A DNA stretch of 38,199 nucleotides, taken from assembly GCA_903854475.1 (NCBI GenBank), contig CAINWP010000031.1, forward strand, positions 1 through 38,199, in the 5' to 3' direction. The translations under genes and the position numbers were made by a program. The notes beneath the pieces were generated by a model. The model made no database searches. It saw only the letters and a list, made by a program, of their open reading frames with translations, and was not told where the DNA came from. Shown here piece by piece: positions 23,522-30,537 of the stretch (positions are counted from its first letter, which is position 1; every line of letters starts with the position of its first letter). This stretch comes from an uncultured Verrucomicrobiota bacterium (GTDB lineage Bacteria > Verrucomicrobiota > Verrucomicrobiia > Limisphaerales > UBA9464).

Positions 23522-25216
23522 ATGAGCAGGAGTCGATCCTGGGTGCCGTGGTTGGTGGCATTTCTGATGGCCTTCGGCGGGCTTCGGGCCGCAGTCCCGG
23601 TCTTGGATCAGGTCTTTCCCGCGGCGATCCAGATCGGGACCACTCAGTTGGTCACTTTGGTGGGTAAATTCGATCCCTGGCCCACCCGGCTCGATTTGGA
23701 CATTCCCGGGGTGTCCTGGGAACACACCACTAACAACGGTGTCATCCGTGTCCGTGTCGCTCCGGAGGCTTCAGTCGGTCCTCGGGTGATTCGGGCTTTT
23801 TCACCGGAAGGAGTGAGTGAGCCCCGCTTCATCATCCTTTCGCAGCGACCACAACAGGCCGAGGTGGAGCCCAACGATGCGGTGCCCTCGGCCCAGGCCT
23901 TGACCCGCCTCCCGACCGAGGTGAACGGGCGTCTCGAGAAGAACGGTGACGTGGACAGCTTTGCGGTGAACCTCCGCGCCGGTGAGACCCTCGTGGCCCG
24001 GTTGGAGGCCTACACACTTCAGTCGCCGCTGGATCCGGTACTGCGGTTGTTGGATTCCCGCGGCGTTCAGGTGGCCTGGAACCATGATGAGGTGCGCTCA
24101 CTGGACCCGCTCTTGGCTTGGAGGGTTGAAACCAGCGGAACCTATGCGCTCCAAGTGTTCGGGTTTGCCTATCCCGCCGATTCAGATCTGCGCTTCAGCG
24201 GGAGTCCCAAAGGGGTTTACCGTCTTCATGTCACCGCCGATCCCGTGGCCCGGCATGCGTGGCCACTGGTTGTTAGTCGCACGATGGATACCCGGGTAAG
24301 CTGGGGTGATTGGGGGTCCTCCTCCGTCTCGTCCGAAGTAATTGAGGTGCCTGCTTCGGTCGTTGCGCCGGGCGTCGTCTCTCACTCCCTTCGGATCCCC
24401 GGTCGTGCGGTGCCCTTGGAGTTGCCGGTGGGCGAAGGAAAGGAGTGGGTTGAAATCGACCCCAATGACTTGGCGGCCACGGCGCAGGCGTTGGGAATAC
24501 CCTCAGCCGTTTCCGGCGACCTCGATCGTCCGGGGGACGAAGATCGCTACCGGCTTTCGTGTCAAAAGGGAGAACTGCTTCGGTTGGAAGTTCAGGCTGC
24601 GAGCCTCGGATTTCCCCTCGATGCTTGGCTCCGGATTGAGGACGCCTCCGGCAAGGAGTTGGTTCGCAACGATGACTCCGGAGGGGCTGATCCGGTGCTC
24701 GATTGGACCTCGCCCGAGACCGCCGAGTACCGCGTGGTGGTCGGCAATTTGCTGCAGAGGGGTGGGCACGACCAGCGCTACCGGCTCTCACTCCAACGTC
24801 CGAAGCTCTCGTGGAGCGCTTCAATGGCCGAGTCGGCCTGGTCACTGGAGCCCGGAAAAACAAACGAATCAAAAGTGACGCTCACCCGCCGATACGGTGC
24901 GGACATGAAGTTGACCGTCTCGGTGCGCGGGCTGCCGGCGGGGGTGCGTGTCGATCCCGTGGAGGTCGCAGAAAAGGCGGACGCAGCGACCCTGCGTTGG
25001 ATCGCTGCAACCAATGCCGCTCCGTTTTCAGGACCCGTTTCCATCGATGTCTCGAGCTCGAGCCCAGCCGCCGTTCAGGAAGCACGGTTCTCTCTGATTA
25101 GTGCCGGGGAGAACAACGGCGTTCCCCAGGGCTTTCGGCGTCTGGTGGTTGAGTCGATCTCGCGTCTGTGGTTGACGGTCCTTCGCACCCCGTCCGCGCC
25201 TGCTGAAAAGAAGTGA
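23522..25216 (+). CDS. Exported protein with pre-peptidase C-terminal (PPC)-like domains
   Basis: The start is ATG 23522 (564 residues), chosen because a signal peptide begins there (MSRSRSWVPWLVAFLMAFGGLRA); the listed ORF start at 23309 lies within DUF1501. After an Ig-like N-terminal segment (PAAIQIGTTQLVTLVG) come two PPC-type beta-sandwich domains. Each opens with the EPNDAVPSAQAL / DPNDLAATAQAL motif and GDVDSFAVNLRAGE / GDEDRYRLSCQKGE, and continues through LDPVLRLLDSRG / LDAWLRIEDASGKELVRNDD. The last part (about 480-564) is another beta-rich segment. PPC domains are usually binding modules on secreted proteins; no protease or other catalytic motif is seen. It is 11 nt after DUF1501 and appears to be the last gene of the five-gene operon. 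PPC proteins often accompany PSD1/DUF1501 genes. Confidence 0.8.
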   Translation: MSRSRSWVPWLVAFLMAFGGLRAAVPVLDQVFPAAIQIGTTQLVTLVGKFDPWPTRLDLDIPGVSWEHTTNNGVIRVRVAPEASVGPRVIRAFSPEGVSEPRFIILSQRPQQAEVEPNDAVPSAQALTRLPTEVNGRLEKNGDVDSFAVNLRAGETLVARLEAYTLQSPLDPVLRLLDSRGVQVAWNHDEVRSLDPLLAWRVETSGTYALQVFGFAYPADSDLRFSGSPKGVYRLHVTADPVARHAWPLVVSRTMDTRVSWGDWGSSSVSSEVIEVPASVVAPGVVSHSLRIPGRAVPLELPVGEGKEWVEIDPNDLAATAQALGIPSAVSGDLDRPGDEDRYRLSCQKGELLRLEVQAASLGFPLDAWLRIEDASGKELVRNDDSGGADPVLDWTSPETAEYRVVVGNLLQRGGHDQRYRLSLQRPKLSWSASMAESAWSLEPGKTNESKVTLTRRYGADMKLTVSVRGLPAGVRVDPVEVAEKADAATLRWIAATNAAPFSGPVSIDVSSSSPAAVQEARFSLISAGENNGVPQGFRRLVVESISRLWLTVLRTPSAPAEKK

Positions 25217-25464
25217 GCCGGAACGCGTTGCTTGGATGGGTTGGGCTGGCGGAACTGTCTCTGGCAAGTGATGGGCCCTTGGCTCGCGAGGAGCCTCGGG
25301 AAAGTCTTGATACACCAGAGGTTTTTGGTTGGACGCCCAATACTCGTCCGCAAAAAGAATCGCACGGGCTGGGTATTTTTCCCCCTGATGGGATGGTTTC
25401 GGCTTAAGGTTTTCCTTTCGGGGAGTAAGGCCAAAACTTCCTTGACGGCGTTTGAGTCTTTGGC

Positions 25465-25494
25465 TTGCGACTGTGCTGCCATTGGTGATATAAA
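25465..25494 (+). promoter_or_regulatory. Candidate sigma70 promoter giving a leaderless FAH mRNA
   Basis: TTGCGA (25465-25470) and TATAAA (25489-25494) are separated by 18 nt. The -10 box ends only eight bases before the FAH ATG (25503), so initiation 7-9 nt downstream would fall at or next to the start codon. No Shine-Dalgarno is present between them (gctcacat). Confidence 0.45.
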
Positions 25495-25502
25495 GCTCAC
25501 AT

Positions 25503-26258
25503 ATGGCAGCCATCGGCCGGTTCCAAAAGGGTGAGGAGATCTTCCACGCCAAGGTCGTCGACGGGGAGATTTTCAAGCTTCAGGGTGATGTCTTTGGCTC
25601 TCCATCCTTCGATAAAAAACCGACTCCGCTCAAGGGTGTCAAGACGTTGACCCCGGTCCAACCGTCTAAGATCATCGCCGTGGGTTTGAATTATGCCGAT
25701 CATGCCCGGGAGGCCGGGATGACGTTGCCCAAGGAACCGCTCTTCTGGCTCAAGGCCCCGACCTCGCTCATCCCCGACGGCGCCAAGATCGAGATTCCCT
25801 TTGCCAACCATCGCAACGATTTCGAGGCCGAGCTCGCGGTAGTCATCGGGCGCAAGATGCGCAATGTCACTCCGGCCGCAGCCGCTCGTTACATTTTTGG
25901 TTATACCGCTTCCCAAGACATCACCGATCGGACGATCCAAGCCAGCGAGAGTCAGTTTGCGCGGTCGAAGTCCTTCGACACGTTCACGCCCCTGGGGCCT
26001 TACATCGAGACCAAGATCGATCCGCATGACCTGAGCATCCAGCTCTTCCAGAACGGTCAGTTGCGCCAGAACGGCAACACCAGCCAAATGATCTTCAACT
26101 GCTTCCATCTGGTGAGCTTCATCTCCACCAACATGACCCTCCTTCCGGGTGACGTGATCCTCACGGGGACACCCAGCGGTGTGGGAACCATTGAGTCCGG
26201 CGACCGTCTCGAGGTCCGGATTCAGGGAATGGCTCCGCTGGTCAACACGGTGAAGTGA
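25503..26258 (+). CDS. Fumarylacetoacetate hydrolase (FAH) family protein
   Basis: This 251-residue protein has the FAH fold: a short N-terminal region (about 1-50) and a catalytic beta-roll. Visible signatures are KIIAVGLNYADHAREAG, PLFWLKAPTSLIPDG, and the metal-binding acidic residues E108 and E110 in FEAELAVVIGR with D139 in GYTASQDITDR. SKSFDTFTPLGPY and LLPGDVILTGTPSGVG are also present. The family cleaves or decarboxylates/isomerises 2,4-diketo or 2-oxo acids with Mg2+ or Ca2+ (acylpyruvases, oxaloacetate decarboxylases, hydroxymuconate pathway enzymes). Sequence alone does not choose among these; homology over the core favours the FAHD1/acylpyruvase-like group. It is cytoplasmic and monocistronic in appearance, with its own promoter, and lies 137 nt before proS. 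Confidence 0.9.
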   Translation: MAAIGRFQKGEEIFHAKVVDGEIFKLQGDVFGSPSFDKKPTPLKGVKTLTPVQPSKIIAVGLNYADHAREAGMTLPKEPLFWLKAPTSLIPDGAKIEIPFANHRNDFEAELAVVIGRKMRNVTPAAAARYIFGYTASQDITDRTIQASESQFARSKSFDTFTPLGPYIETKIDPHDLSIQLFQNGQLRQNGNTSQMIFNCFHLVSFISTNMTLLPGDVILTGTPSGVGTIESGDRLEVRIQGMAPLVNTVK

Positions 26259-26395
26259 TCTCCGCAAACTGAGCGTCCCATGCACAGGCCTCCTGGACGG
26301 GGGCGCTCAATGACTCTATCGGCCCCTCGGAATGAACCTTGGGGCCTCTTTCTTTCCCACTGGCCTCCCGACCCCACACCCCCACAGACTTTCCC

Positions 26396-28141
26396 ATGCT
26401 TTGGTCTCAAACGTTCATTCCGACCCTCAAGGAAACCCCCGCGGATGCGGAAATCGTGTCCCATCAACTCTTGCTGCGTGCAGGGTTGGTTAGAAAGCTC
26501 ACCGGTGGTTTGTACACGTTCCTGCCGCTGGGCCTGAAGGTGTTGCGCAAGATCGAGCAGATTATCCGCGAAGAAATGAACCGGGCCGGCGGCATCGAGG
26601 TGCTCATGCCCGCCTTGCAACCCATCGACATTTGGCAGCAGTCCGGGCGCTATGAGACGGCTTCCGGAGTGTTGTTCAAGGTGCGGGATTCCGCCCGCAA
26701 GGAGTGGGTCCTCGGGCCCACTCACGAAGAGGTCATCACCTCGCTCGCAGCCAACGAGCTGAACTCTTACCGGCAGCTTCCGAAGAATTTCTACCAAATC
26801 CAAACCAAGTTCCGGGACGAGATCCGCCCGCGCTTCGGTTTGATGCGCGCTAAGGAGTTCCTCATGAAGGACGCCTATTCCTTCGACGCCACCGATGCTG
26901 GGGCGATGGTGAGCTACCACAAGATGTACGACGCCTACACCCGTATCTTTGCCCGGTGCGGGTTGCAGGCCTTCCCCGTCGAAGCCGATACCGGTGTCAT
27001 CGGAGGCAACTATTCCCACGAGTTCATGGTGCCGGCCGAGACCGGTGAGAATGACGTGGTCTACTGCGAGTCCGGCAAGTATGCGGCCAACATTGAGAAG
27101 GCCGTCAGCCGCGGGCCTGCGGAAGCGACGCCTTCAGAAACCACCGGAACGGCGCCAGAGAAGTTCGCCACCCCGGGCGTGGTCACCATTGATGCCTTGG
27201 CAGCGGCCCCTTACGGAGTTTCGGCCCGGCACCAGGTCAAGACCCTGGTGTTCGTTGCCGATTCGAAGCCCATCCTGGTGCTCATCCGGGGAGACGATTC
27301 GCTCAATGAGGCCAAACTCATGGCCAAGACCGGTGCGGTCCAAGTCCGTCAGGCGACCGCCGACGAGATTGTGGAGTTGCTCGGTGCCCGCCCGGGTTCT
27401 CTGGGTGCGGTCAATGCCACCCTTAAGACGCCTGCGGTGCCCGTTTATGCCGACGAAGCCCTGCGCGGGGCCCGGGGCATGACCACAGGGGCCAATGAAG
27501 ACGGTTTCCATCTGCGCCATATCGAGGTGGACCGCGATTTGAAGGTCACGGCCTGGTACGATCTGCGCACCGTCAAGGTGGGCGAGCTGTGCGTAGAGAC
27601 CGATCAACCCCTGAAGATCCGCCGGGCGATCGAAGTGGGGCACGTCTTCAAACTGGGGACCAAATATTCGGAGAAGCTCAATGCCACCTTCTTGGCTGAA
27701 GATGGTTCCCGCCATCCGGCGGTGATGGGTTGCTACGGCATTGGCGTGACCCGGACGCTTCAGGCGGTCATCGAGCAGTGCAATGACAAGGACGGCATCC
27801 GTTGGCCCGTGAGCGTAGCGCCCTTCACGGTGTGCATCACGCCGCTGACGGTGGCGCCCGAGAGTCAGCCGATGACACTGGCCCGTGAATTGGCCGCCAC
27901 TCTGGAAGCCGCAGGCATTGAGGCCATTCTGGATGACCGCGATGAGCGTCCGGGGGTGAAGTTCAAGGACAGCGAATTGGTGGGATTCCCGCTGCGGGTG
28001 AATCTGGGCGAGAAATCGCTGGCTAAGGGCGAGATCGAGCTCAAGCCGCGCGGAGGCACGATGCGCATGGTTCCCATCGCCGATGCCGCCGCCGAGGTGA
28101 TCGCCTGGGTTCGCGCCGAATCGGCCCGTCTGCAATGCTGA
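26396..28141 (+). CDS. proS: Prolyl-tRNA synthetase, bacterial type with editing domain
   Basis: ProRS charges tRNA-Pro with proline. I start at ATG 26396 (581 residues), matching the family opening LWSQTFIPTLKETPADAEIVSHQLLLRAG; the listed start at 26339 adds an unrelated proline-rich stretch. Class II motifs are present: motif 1 around GLKVLRKIEQIIREEMNRAGG, motif 2 FRDEIRPRFGLMRAKEFLMKDAYSF, and motif 3 MGCYGIGVTRTLQAVIEQ. Between motifs 2 and 3 sits the YbaK-like insertion (about residues 250-400; VFVADSKPILVLIRGDDSLNEAKL), which edits mischarged alanyl-tRNA-Pro. The C-terminal anticodon-binding domain follows (about 480-581). No Shine-Dalgarno sequence is seen. It converges with mogA over a shared hairpin. 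A tRNA-Pro(UGG) gene lies elsewhere in the window. Confidence 0.97.
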   Translation: MLWSQTFIPTLKETPADAEIVSHQLLLRAGLVRKLTGGLYTFLPLGLKVLRKIEQIIREEMNRAGGIEVLMPALQPIDIWQQSGRYETASGVLFKVRDSARKEWVLGPTHEEVITSLAANELNSYRQLPKNFYQIQTKFRDEIRPRFGLMRAKEFLMKDAYSFDATDAGAMVSYHKMYDAYTRIFARCGLQAFPVEADTGVIGGNYSHEFMVPAETGENDVVYCESGKYAANIEKAVSRGPAEATPSETTGTAPEKFATPGVVTIDALAAAPYGVSARHQVKTLVFVADSKPILVLIRGDDSLNEAKLMAKTGAVQVRQATADEIVELLGARPGSLGAVNATLKTPAVPVYADEALRGARGMTTGANEDGFHLRHIEVDRDLKVTAWYDLRTVKVGELCVETDQPLKIRRAIEVGHVFKLGTKYSEKLNATFLAEDGSRHPAVMGCYGIGVTRTLQAVIEQCNDKDGIRWPVSVAPFTVCITPLTVAPESQPMTLARELAATLEAAGIEAILDDRDERPGVKFKDSELVGFPLRVNLGEKSLAKGEIELKPRGGTMRMVPIADAAAEVIAWVRAESARLQC

Positions 28142-28150
28142 GAGCCGTTT

Positions 28151-28190
28151 GCTTAAAAGGGGTCCCGGTCAGCAACTGGTCGGGACCTCT
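28151..28190 (-). terminator. Intrinsic terminator overlapping the end of mogA
   Basis: AGGGGTCCCGGTCAG (28158-28172) pairs with CTGGTCGGGACCTCT (28176-28190) through 15 positions, three of them G-U, with loop CAA. On the minus strand TTTTAAGC follows. The mogA stop codon (28169-28171) lies inside the stem. On the plus strand the same hairpin could end proS transcripts, but a T-run is missing. Confidence 0.7.
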
Positions 28191-28651
28191 TGCAGCACCT
28201 CCACACAGTGGGGGATGGCCTGGACCACGAAGCCGAGGCATTCGACCGCACCGCGGGGCTTGCCCGGCAGGCAAATGACCAGGGTGTGATCGACGACTGC
28301 GGCCAAGTTGCGAGAAAGGATCGCGTTGGGGGTGATCTTCAGGCTTTCCATGCGCATTTGTTCGCCGAATCCGGGGAGTTCACGGATGGCAATTTCGCGG
28401 ACCGCCTCTGGGGTGACATCGCGCAGCGCGACCCCGGTGCCACCGGTAGTCAGCACCAGTGAACACCCTTTGCTGATGAGCGAACGGATCGCCCGCTGGA
28501 TGTCCTGGATCTCGTCGGGTACCAGGACACTCTCGAGGACAGTCCATCCGTAGCCCACGGAAGCTTCTTGGAGGGCAGGGCCACCCAGATCGTCGTAAAG
28601 TCCCTTCGAGGCCCGATCGGAAACAGTGATGATGCCCACGTTGAGTTGCAT
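28169..28651 (-). CDS. mogA: MogA/MoaB-family molybdopterin adenylyltransferase
   Basis: This 160-residue protein belongs to the MogA/MoaB fold, which adenylylates molybdopterin before molybdate insertion. Seen are VGIITVSDRASKGLYDDLGGPAL at the start, LVLTTGGTGVALRDVTPEAV (residues 66-84, the nucleotide-phosphate loop and catalytic Asp), LPGFGEQMRMESL and ICLPGKPRGAVECL. The order and length fit MogA/MoaB rather than the larger MoeA. MogA and MoaB are hard to separate by eye; the SDRASKGLYDDLGGP opening leans to MogA. No other moa or moe gene is visible in this window, so the rest of the pathway must be elsewhere. It is last in a minus-strand run cutA-ruvC-mogA, 62 nt after ruvC, and its stop lies inside a terminator stem. 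Confidence 0.93.
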   Translation of the reverse strand: MQLNVGIITVSDRASKGLYDDLGGPALQEASVGYGWTVLESVLVPDEIQDIQRAIRSLISKGCSLVLTTGGTGVALRDVTPEAVREIAIRELPGFGEQMRMESLKITPNAILSRNLAAVVDHTLVICLPGKPRGAVECLGFVVQAIPHCVEVLQEVPTSC

Positions 28652-28713
28652 GGGGAGATGAAAGCCGGACTGGGCTGACCTCGCAGCACCAGAATCGTGG
28701 AGGGCATGAATCG

Positions 28714-29328
28714 TTAAATCCGCTTGGAGGCCGGTCCGAGTGGGTTACGGAGTTCTTGCACCATCACGAGTGCCAATGCCAGGGCATCGGCGGCATCGGG
28801 GTCGGGGATCTCGATCAGGCCGAGTTGTCGCTGGACCATTTTTGCGACGGCGATTTTCTGCGCCGCTCCATAGCCCACCATGGCCAGTTTCACCTTGCGG
28901 GGGGAGATCTCGTGAATCTCCACGCCGGTTTGAGCCACGGTAGCCAAGGCGGCTCCGCGGGCTTCTCCCATGATGAGGGCGGTTTGGAGATTCTGGGCGA
29001 AAAACAAACCCTCGCAGGCGCAGAGGGCAGGGGGATGGTTCCGAAGCACTTCAGTCAGGACCCGTTGGATCTCCCCTAAGCAACGTGAACGTTCCCAGGA
29101 TTTCGGGCAGCGGATGGTTCCAGCCTCCAAAAAGGTCGGTCCAGGCACGCCAATCCGGATCACGCCCCAGCCTGTCCCTCTCAGCGATGGATCAATGCCC
29201 AACACCCGGGAACCTTCGGGTAGGTACAACCCGGGCTCAGGCAAGGACTGGGATCGGCCCGAAGCATCGGGCGCCCGGCCGGAGAGGCGGGCTTCCATGG
29301 CGGCGAATTGTTTGGGGCTGACACCCAT
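28714..29328 (-). CDS. ruvC: Holliday junction resolvase RuvC with N-terminal extension
   Basis: RuvC cleaves Holliday junctions bound by RuvAB. The RNase H-like core starts only at residue 42: VLGIDPSLRGTGWGVI (D46), then CEGLFFAQNLQTALIMGEARGAAL (E106), EISPRKVKLAMVGYGAAQK, and DPDAADALALAL (D178, D181). These four acids match E. coli D7, E66, D138 and D141. About 41 residues precede the usual start (MGVSPKQFAAMEARLSGRAP...). No start codon sits just before the core, so the extension appears genuinely translated; an internal ATG gives a shorter form from residue 11. The extension is not a domain I know. The start is 4 nt after the cutA stop, supporting both the start and co-transcription. 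ruvA and ruvB are not adjacent. Confidence 0.94.
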   Translation of the reverse strand: MGVSPKQFAAMEARLSGRAPDASGRSQSLPEPGLYLPEGSRVLGIDPSLRGTGWGVIRIGVPGPTFLEAGTIRCPKSWERSRCLGEIQRVLTEVLRNHPPALCACEGLFFAQNLQTALIMGEARGAALATVAQTGVEIHEISPRKVKLAMVGYGAAQKIAVAKMVQRQLGLIEIPDPDAADALALALVMVQELRNPLGPASKRI

Positions 29329-29332
29329 GGGA

Positions 29333-29701
29333 TCAGTGTGTTTTGGAACGTCTGCGGGTGGTGGGTTTCGGTGGTGTGGTAGTGCCCTCGCCCAGCCAGT
29401 TCAGATACTTTTCCGAACCTGCCACAATGGGCAGCACGAGGAACTGAGGGGTGTCGTAGGGGTGGTTGGCGATCACCAAAGCTTCGAGTTTGGGCAATAA
29501 TCGGGAGCGAGTCTTGAACACCACCCTCCATTCCTTCCCGGACTCCACAACTCCCTGCCAGCGGTAAATGGACTCCACCGGTCCGGAGATCTGAGCGCAG
29601 GCGGCAAGCCCCGACTCCACGGAAAGTCGGCTCAATTTCACCGCCAAAGGTCGGCGGGGCACGGTCACCCAGACGGTAACGAAGGATCGGGCGGTCTTCA
29701 T
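29333..29701 (-). CDS. cutA: CutA-type divalent-cation tolerance protein
   Basis: This 122-residue CutA1 family member is a small trimeric ferredoxin-like protein linked to copper and other divalent-metal tolerance; its exact role is unresolved. The family pattern is clear: LAACAQISGPVESIYRWQGVVESGKEWRVVFKTRS, then LIANHPYDTPQFLVLPI-like VIANHPYDTPQFLVLPIVAGSEKYLNWL. The C-terminal 18 residues (TTTPPKPTTRRRSKTH region) are a basic tail beyond the fold. No signal peptide is seen, so it is cytoplasmic. It heads a minus-strand operon with ruvC 4 nt downstream. A TATAAT hexamer lies on the minus strand at 29770-29775, in the divergent gap to the DUF2892 operon. Confidence 0.93.
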   Translation of the reverse strand: MKTARSFVTVWVTVPRRPLAVKLSRLSVESGLAACAQISGPVESIYRWQGVVESGKEWRVVFKTRSRLLPKLEALVIANHPYDTPQFLVLPIVAGSEKYLNWLGEGTTTPPKPTTRRRSKTH

Positions 29702-29751
29702 GCTGTCCTAGACGAACAGTGTCCCCGCGGCAACCCGGGTTCAAAGAGGTA

Positions 29752-29791
29752 TTGATTTATTAAAATATGATTATACACTCATAAAAAAAAC
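29752..29791. promoter_or_regulatory. AT-rich divergent promoter region with TATGA-N8-TCATA operator candidate
   Basis: Between cutA (minus) and the DUF2892 gene (plus) lies a sharply AT-rich block. It contains a palindrome TATGA (29766-29770), eight spacer bases, TCATA (29779-29783). A plus-strand TATGAT (-10-like) overlaps its left arm, and a minus-strand TATAAT (29770-29775) lies within it. Five-base arms spaced by eight are typical of ArsR/SmtB-class repressor sites. No regulator gene is adjacent, so the binding protein is unknown. Confidence 0.45.
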
Positions 29792-29812
29792 CTGCAGAGA
29801 ATCCTACCCACC

Positions 29813-30034
29813 ATGACGACCGAGAAAATAATTCGTGTACTCGCCGGATCGATGGTCCTGATCAGTGTTTCCCTAGCCCACTTCATCAGCCATTGGTGGT
29901 TGTTGATGACCTGCTTTGTGGGGATCAATCTTATCCAGTCTGCCCTCACCGGATTCTGTCCGGCAGGGATCCTTCTCAAAAGGCTGGGCATCGGTTCGGG
30001 CAATTGCTGCTCACCATCGGATCAGGCGCGTTAA
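29813..30034 (+). CDS. DUF2892 (YgaP-like transmembrane) small membrane protein
   Basis: This 73-residue protein matches the DUF2892 family, the membrane part of YgaP-like proteins. Two hydrophobic segments are seen (IIRVLAGSMVLISVSLAHF and WWLLMTCFVGINLIQSAL), followed by the diagnostic LTGFCPAGILLKRLGI, which includes a conserved cysteine. The C-terminus adds two further cysteines (GNCCSPSD). The family is tied to sulfur transfer or thiol redox control and is often beside rhodanese, thioredoxin or ArsR-type genes. Here it is first in a four-gene plus-strand operon, only 3 nt before thioredoxin 2. The ATG lacks a clear Shine-Dalgarno (ctacccaccATG). Its promoter region holds a candidate repressor palindrome. 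Confidence 0.85.
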   Translation: MTTEKIIRVLAGSMVLISVSLAHFISHWWLLMTCFVGINLIQSALTGFCPAGILLKRLGIGSGNCCSPSDQAR

Positions 30035-30037
30035 ATC

Positions 30038-30499
30038 ATGACTCACCTGACAGCAGACAGCCGGGGTTTGATTCTCTCTTGTCCGTCCTGTTCCCAGGCC
30101 AATCGGCAGGTCTATCGCCAGTGGGATGCGGCGATCCGCTGTGGTCGTTGCAAAGAGGAGCTGGTGAGGCCACCCGCCGTGATTGAGGTCCGTGACCCGC
30201 TGAGTTTCCGAGCTCTGGTGGCTGAGGTGTCCGGCCCCGTGTTTGTGGATTTTTGGGCACCTTGGTGCGGACCGTGTCGGAGTGTGGCCCCAGAAATTGA
30301 ACGACTGGCCGGCCTGATGGAGCGCGAGGCACTCATTATCAAGGTGAACACGGAGGAGGTACCGGAGGTCGCCTCGGAGCATCGTATTGAGAGCATTCCG
30401 ACCTTCGTGGTCTTTCATCGCGGGATCGAGATGGCCCGAACCTCTGGCTCCATGTCGGCCACACGGTTGAAGTCGTTCATTCAGCAAGCAATTCGTTGA
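30038..30499 (+). CDS. trxC: Thioredoxin 2 (zinc-ribbon thioredoxin)
   Basis: This 153-residue cytoplasmic disulfide reductase is of the TrxC type. The N-terminal zinc ribbon is complete: C15-x2-C18 (SCPSCSQ) and C35-x2-C38 (RCGRCKE). The thioredoxin fold follows, with VFVDFWAPWCGPCRSVAPE (active site WCGPC, 76-80) and the cis-proline loop IESIPTFVVFHRG (P121). The zinc-ribbon form is usually induced by oxidative stress and tunes the redox potential. It lies between DUF2892 (3 nt upstream) and an RND adaptor gene (38 nt downstream). DUF2892-TrxC-RND linkage recurs in other bacteria, suggesting that the pump and the thiol system respond to the same toxic compound. That functional link is inference. 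Confidence 0.94.
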   Translation: MTHLTADSRGLILSCPSCSQANRQVYRQWDAAIRCGRCKEELVRPPAVIEVRDPLSFRALVAEVSGPVFVDFWAPWCGPCRSVAPEIERLAGLMEREALIIKVNTEEVPEVASEHRIESIPTFVVFHRGIEMARTSGSMSATRLKSFIQQAIR

Positions 30500-30537
30500 G
30501 GGTTTGATCCAATCCGGAATGGGGTCTTTCTAATGGC

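Noticed and set aside
28450-28707. Minus-strand ORF starting MPSTILVLRGQPSPAF, which resembles the start of PurL
   Set aside because: The likeness covers about a dozen residues only, then the frame runs antiparallel in phase through mogA; chance or a very old remnant cannot be separated.
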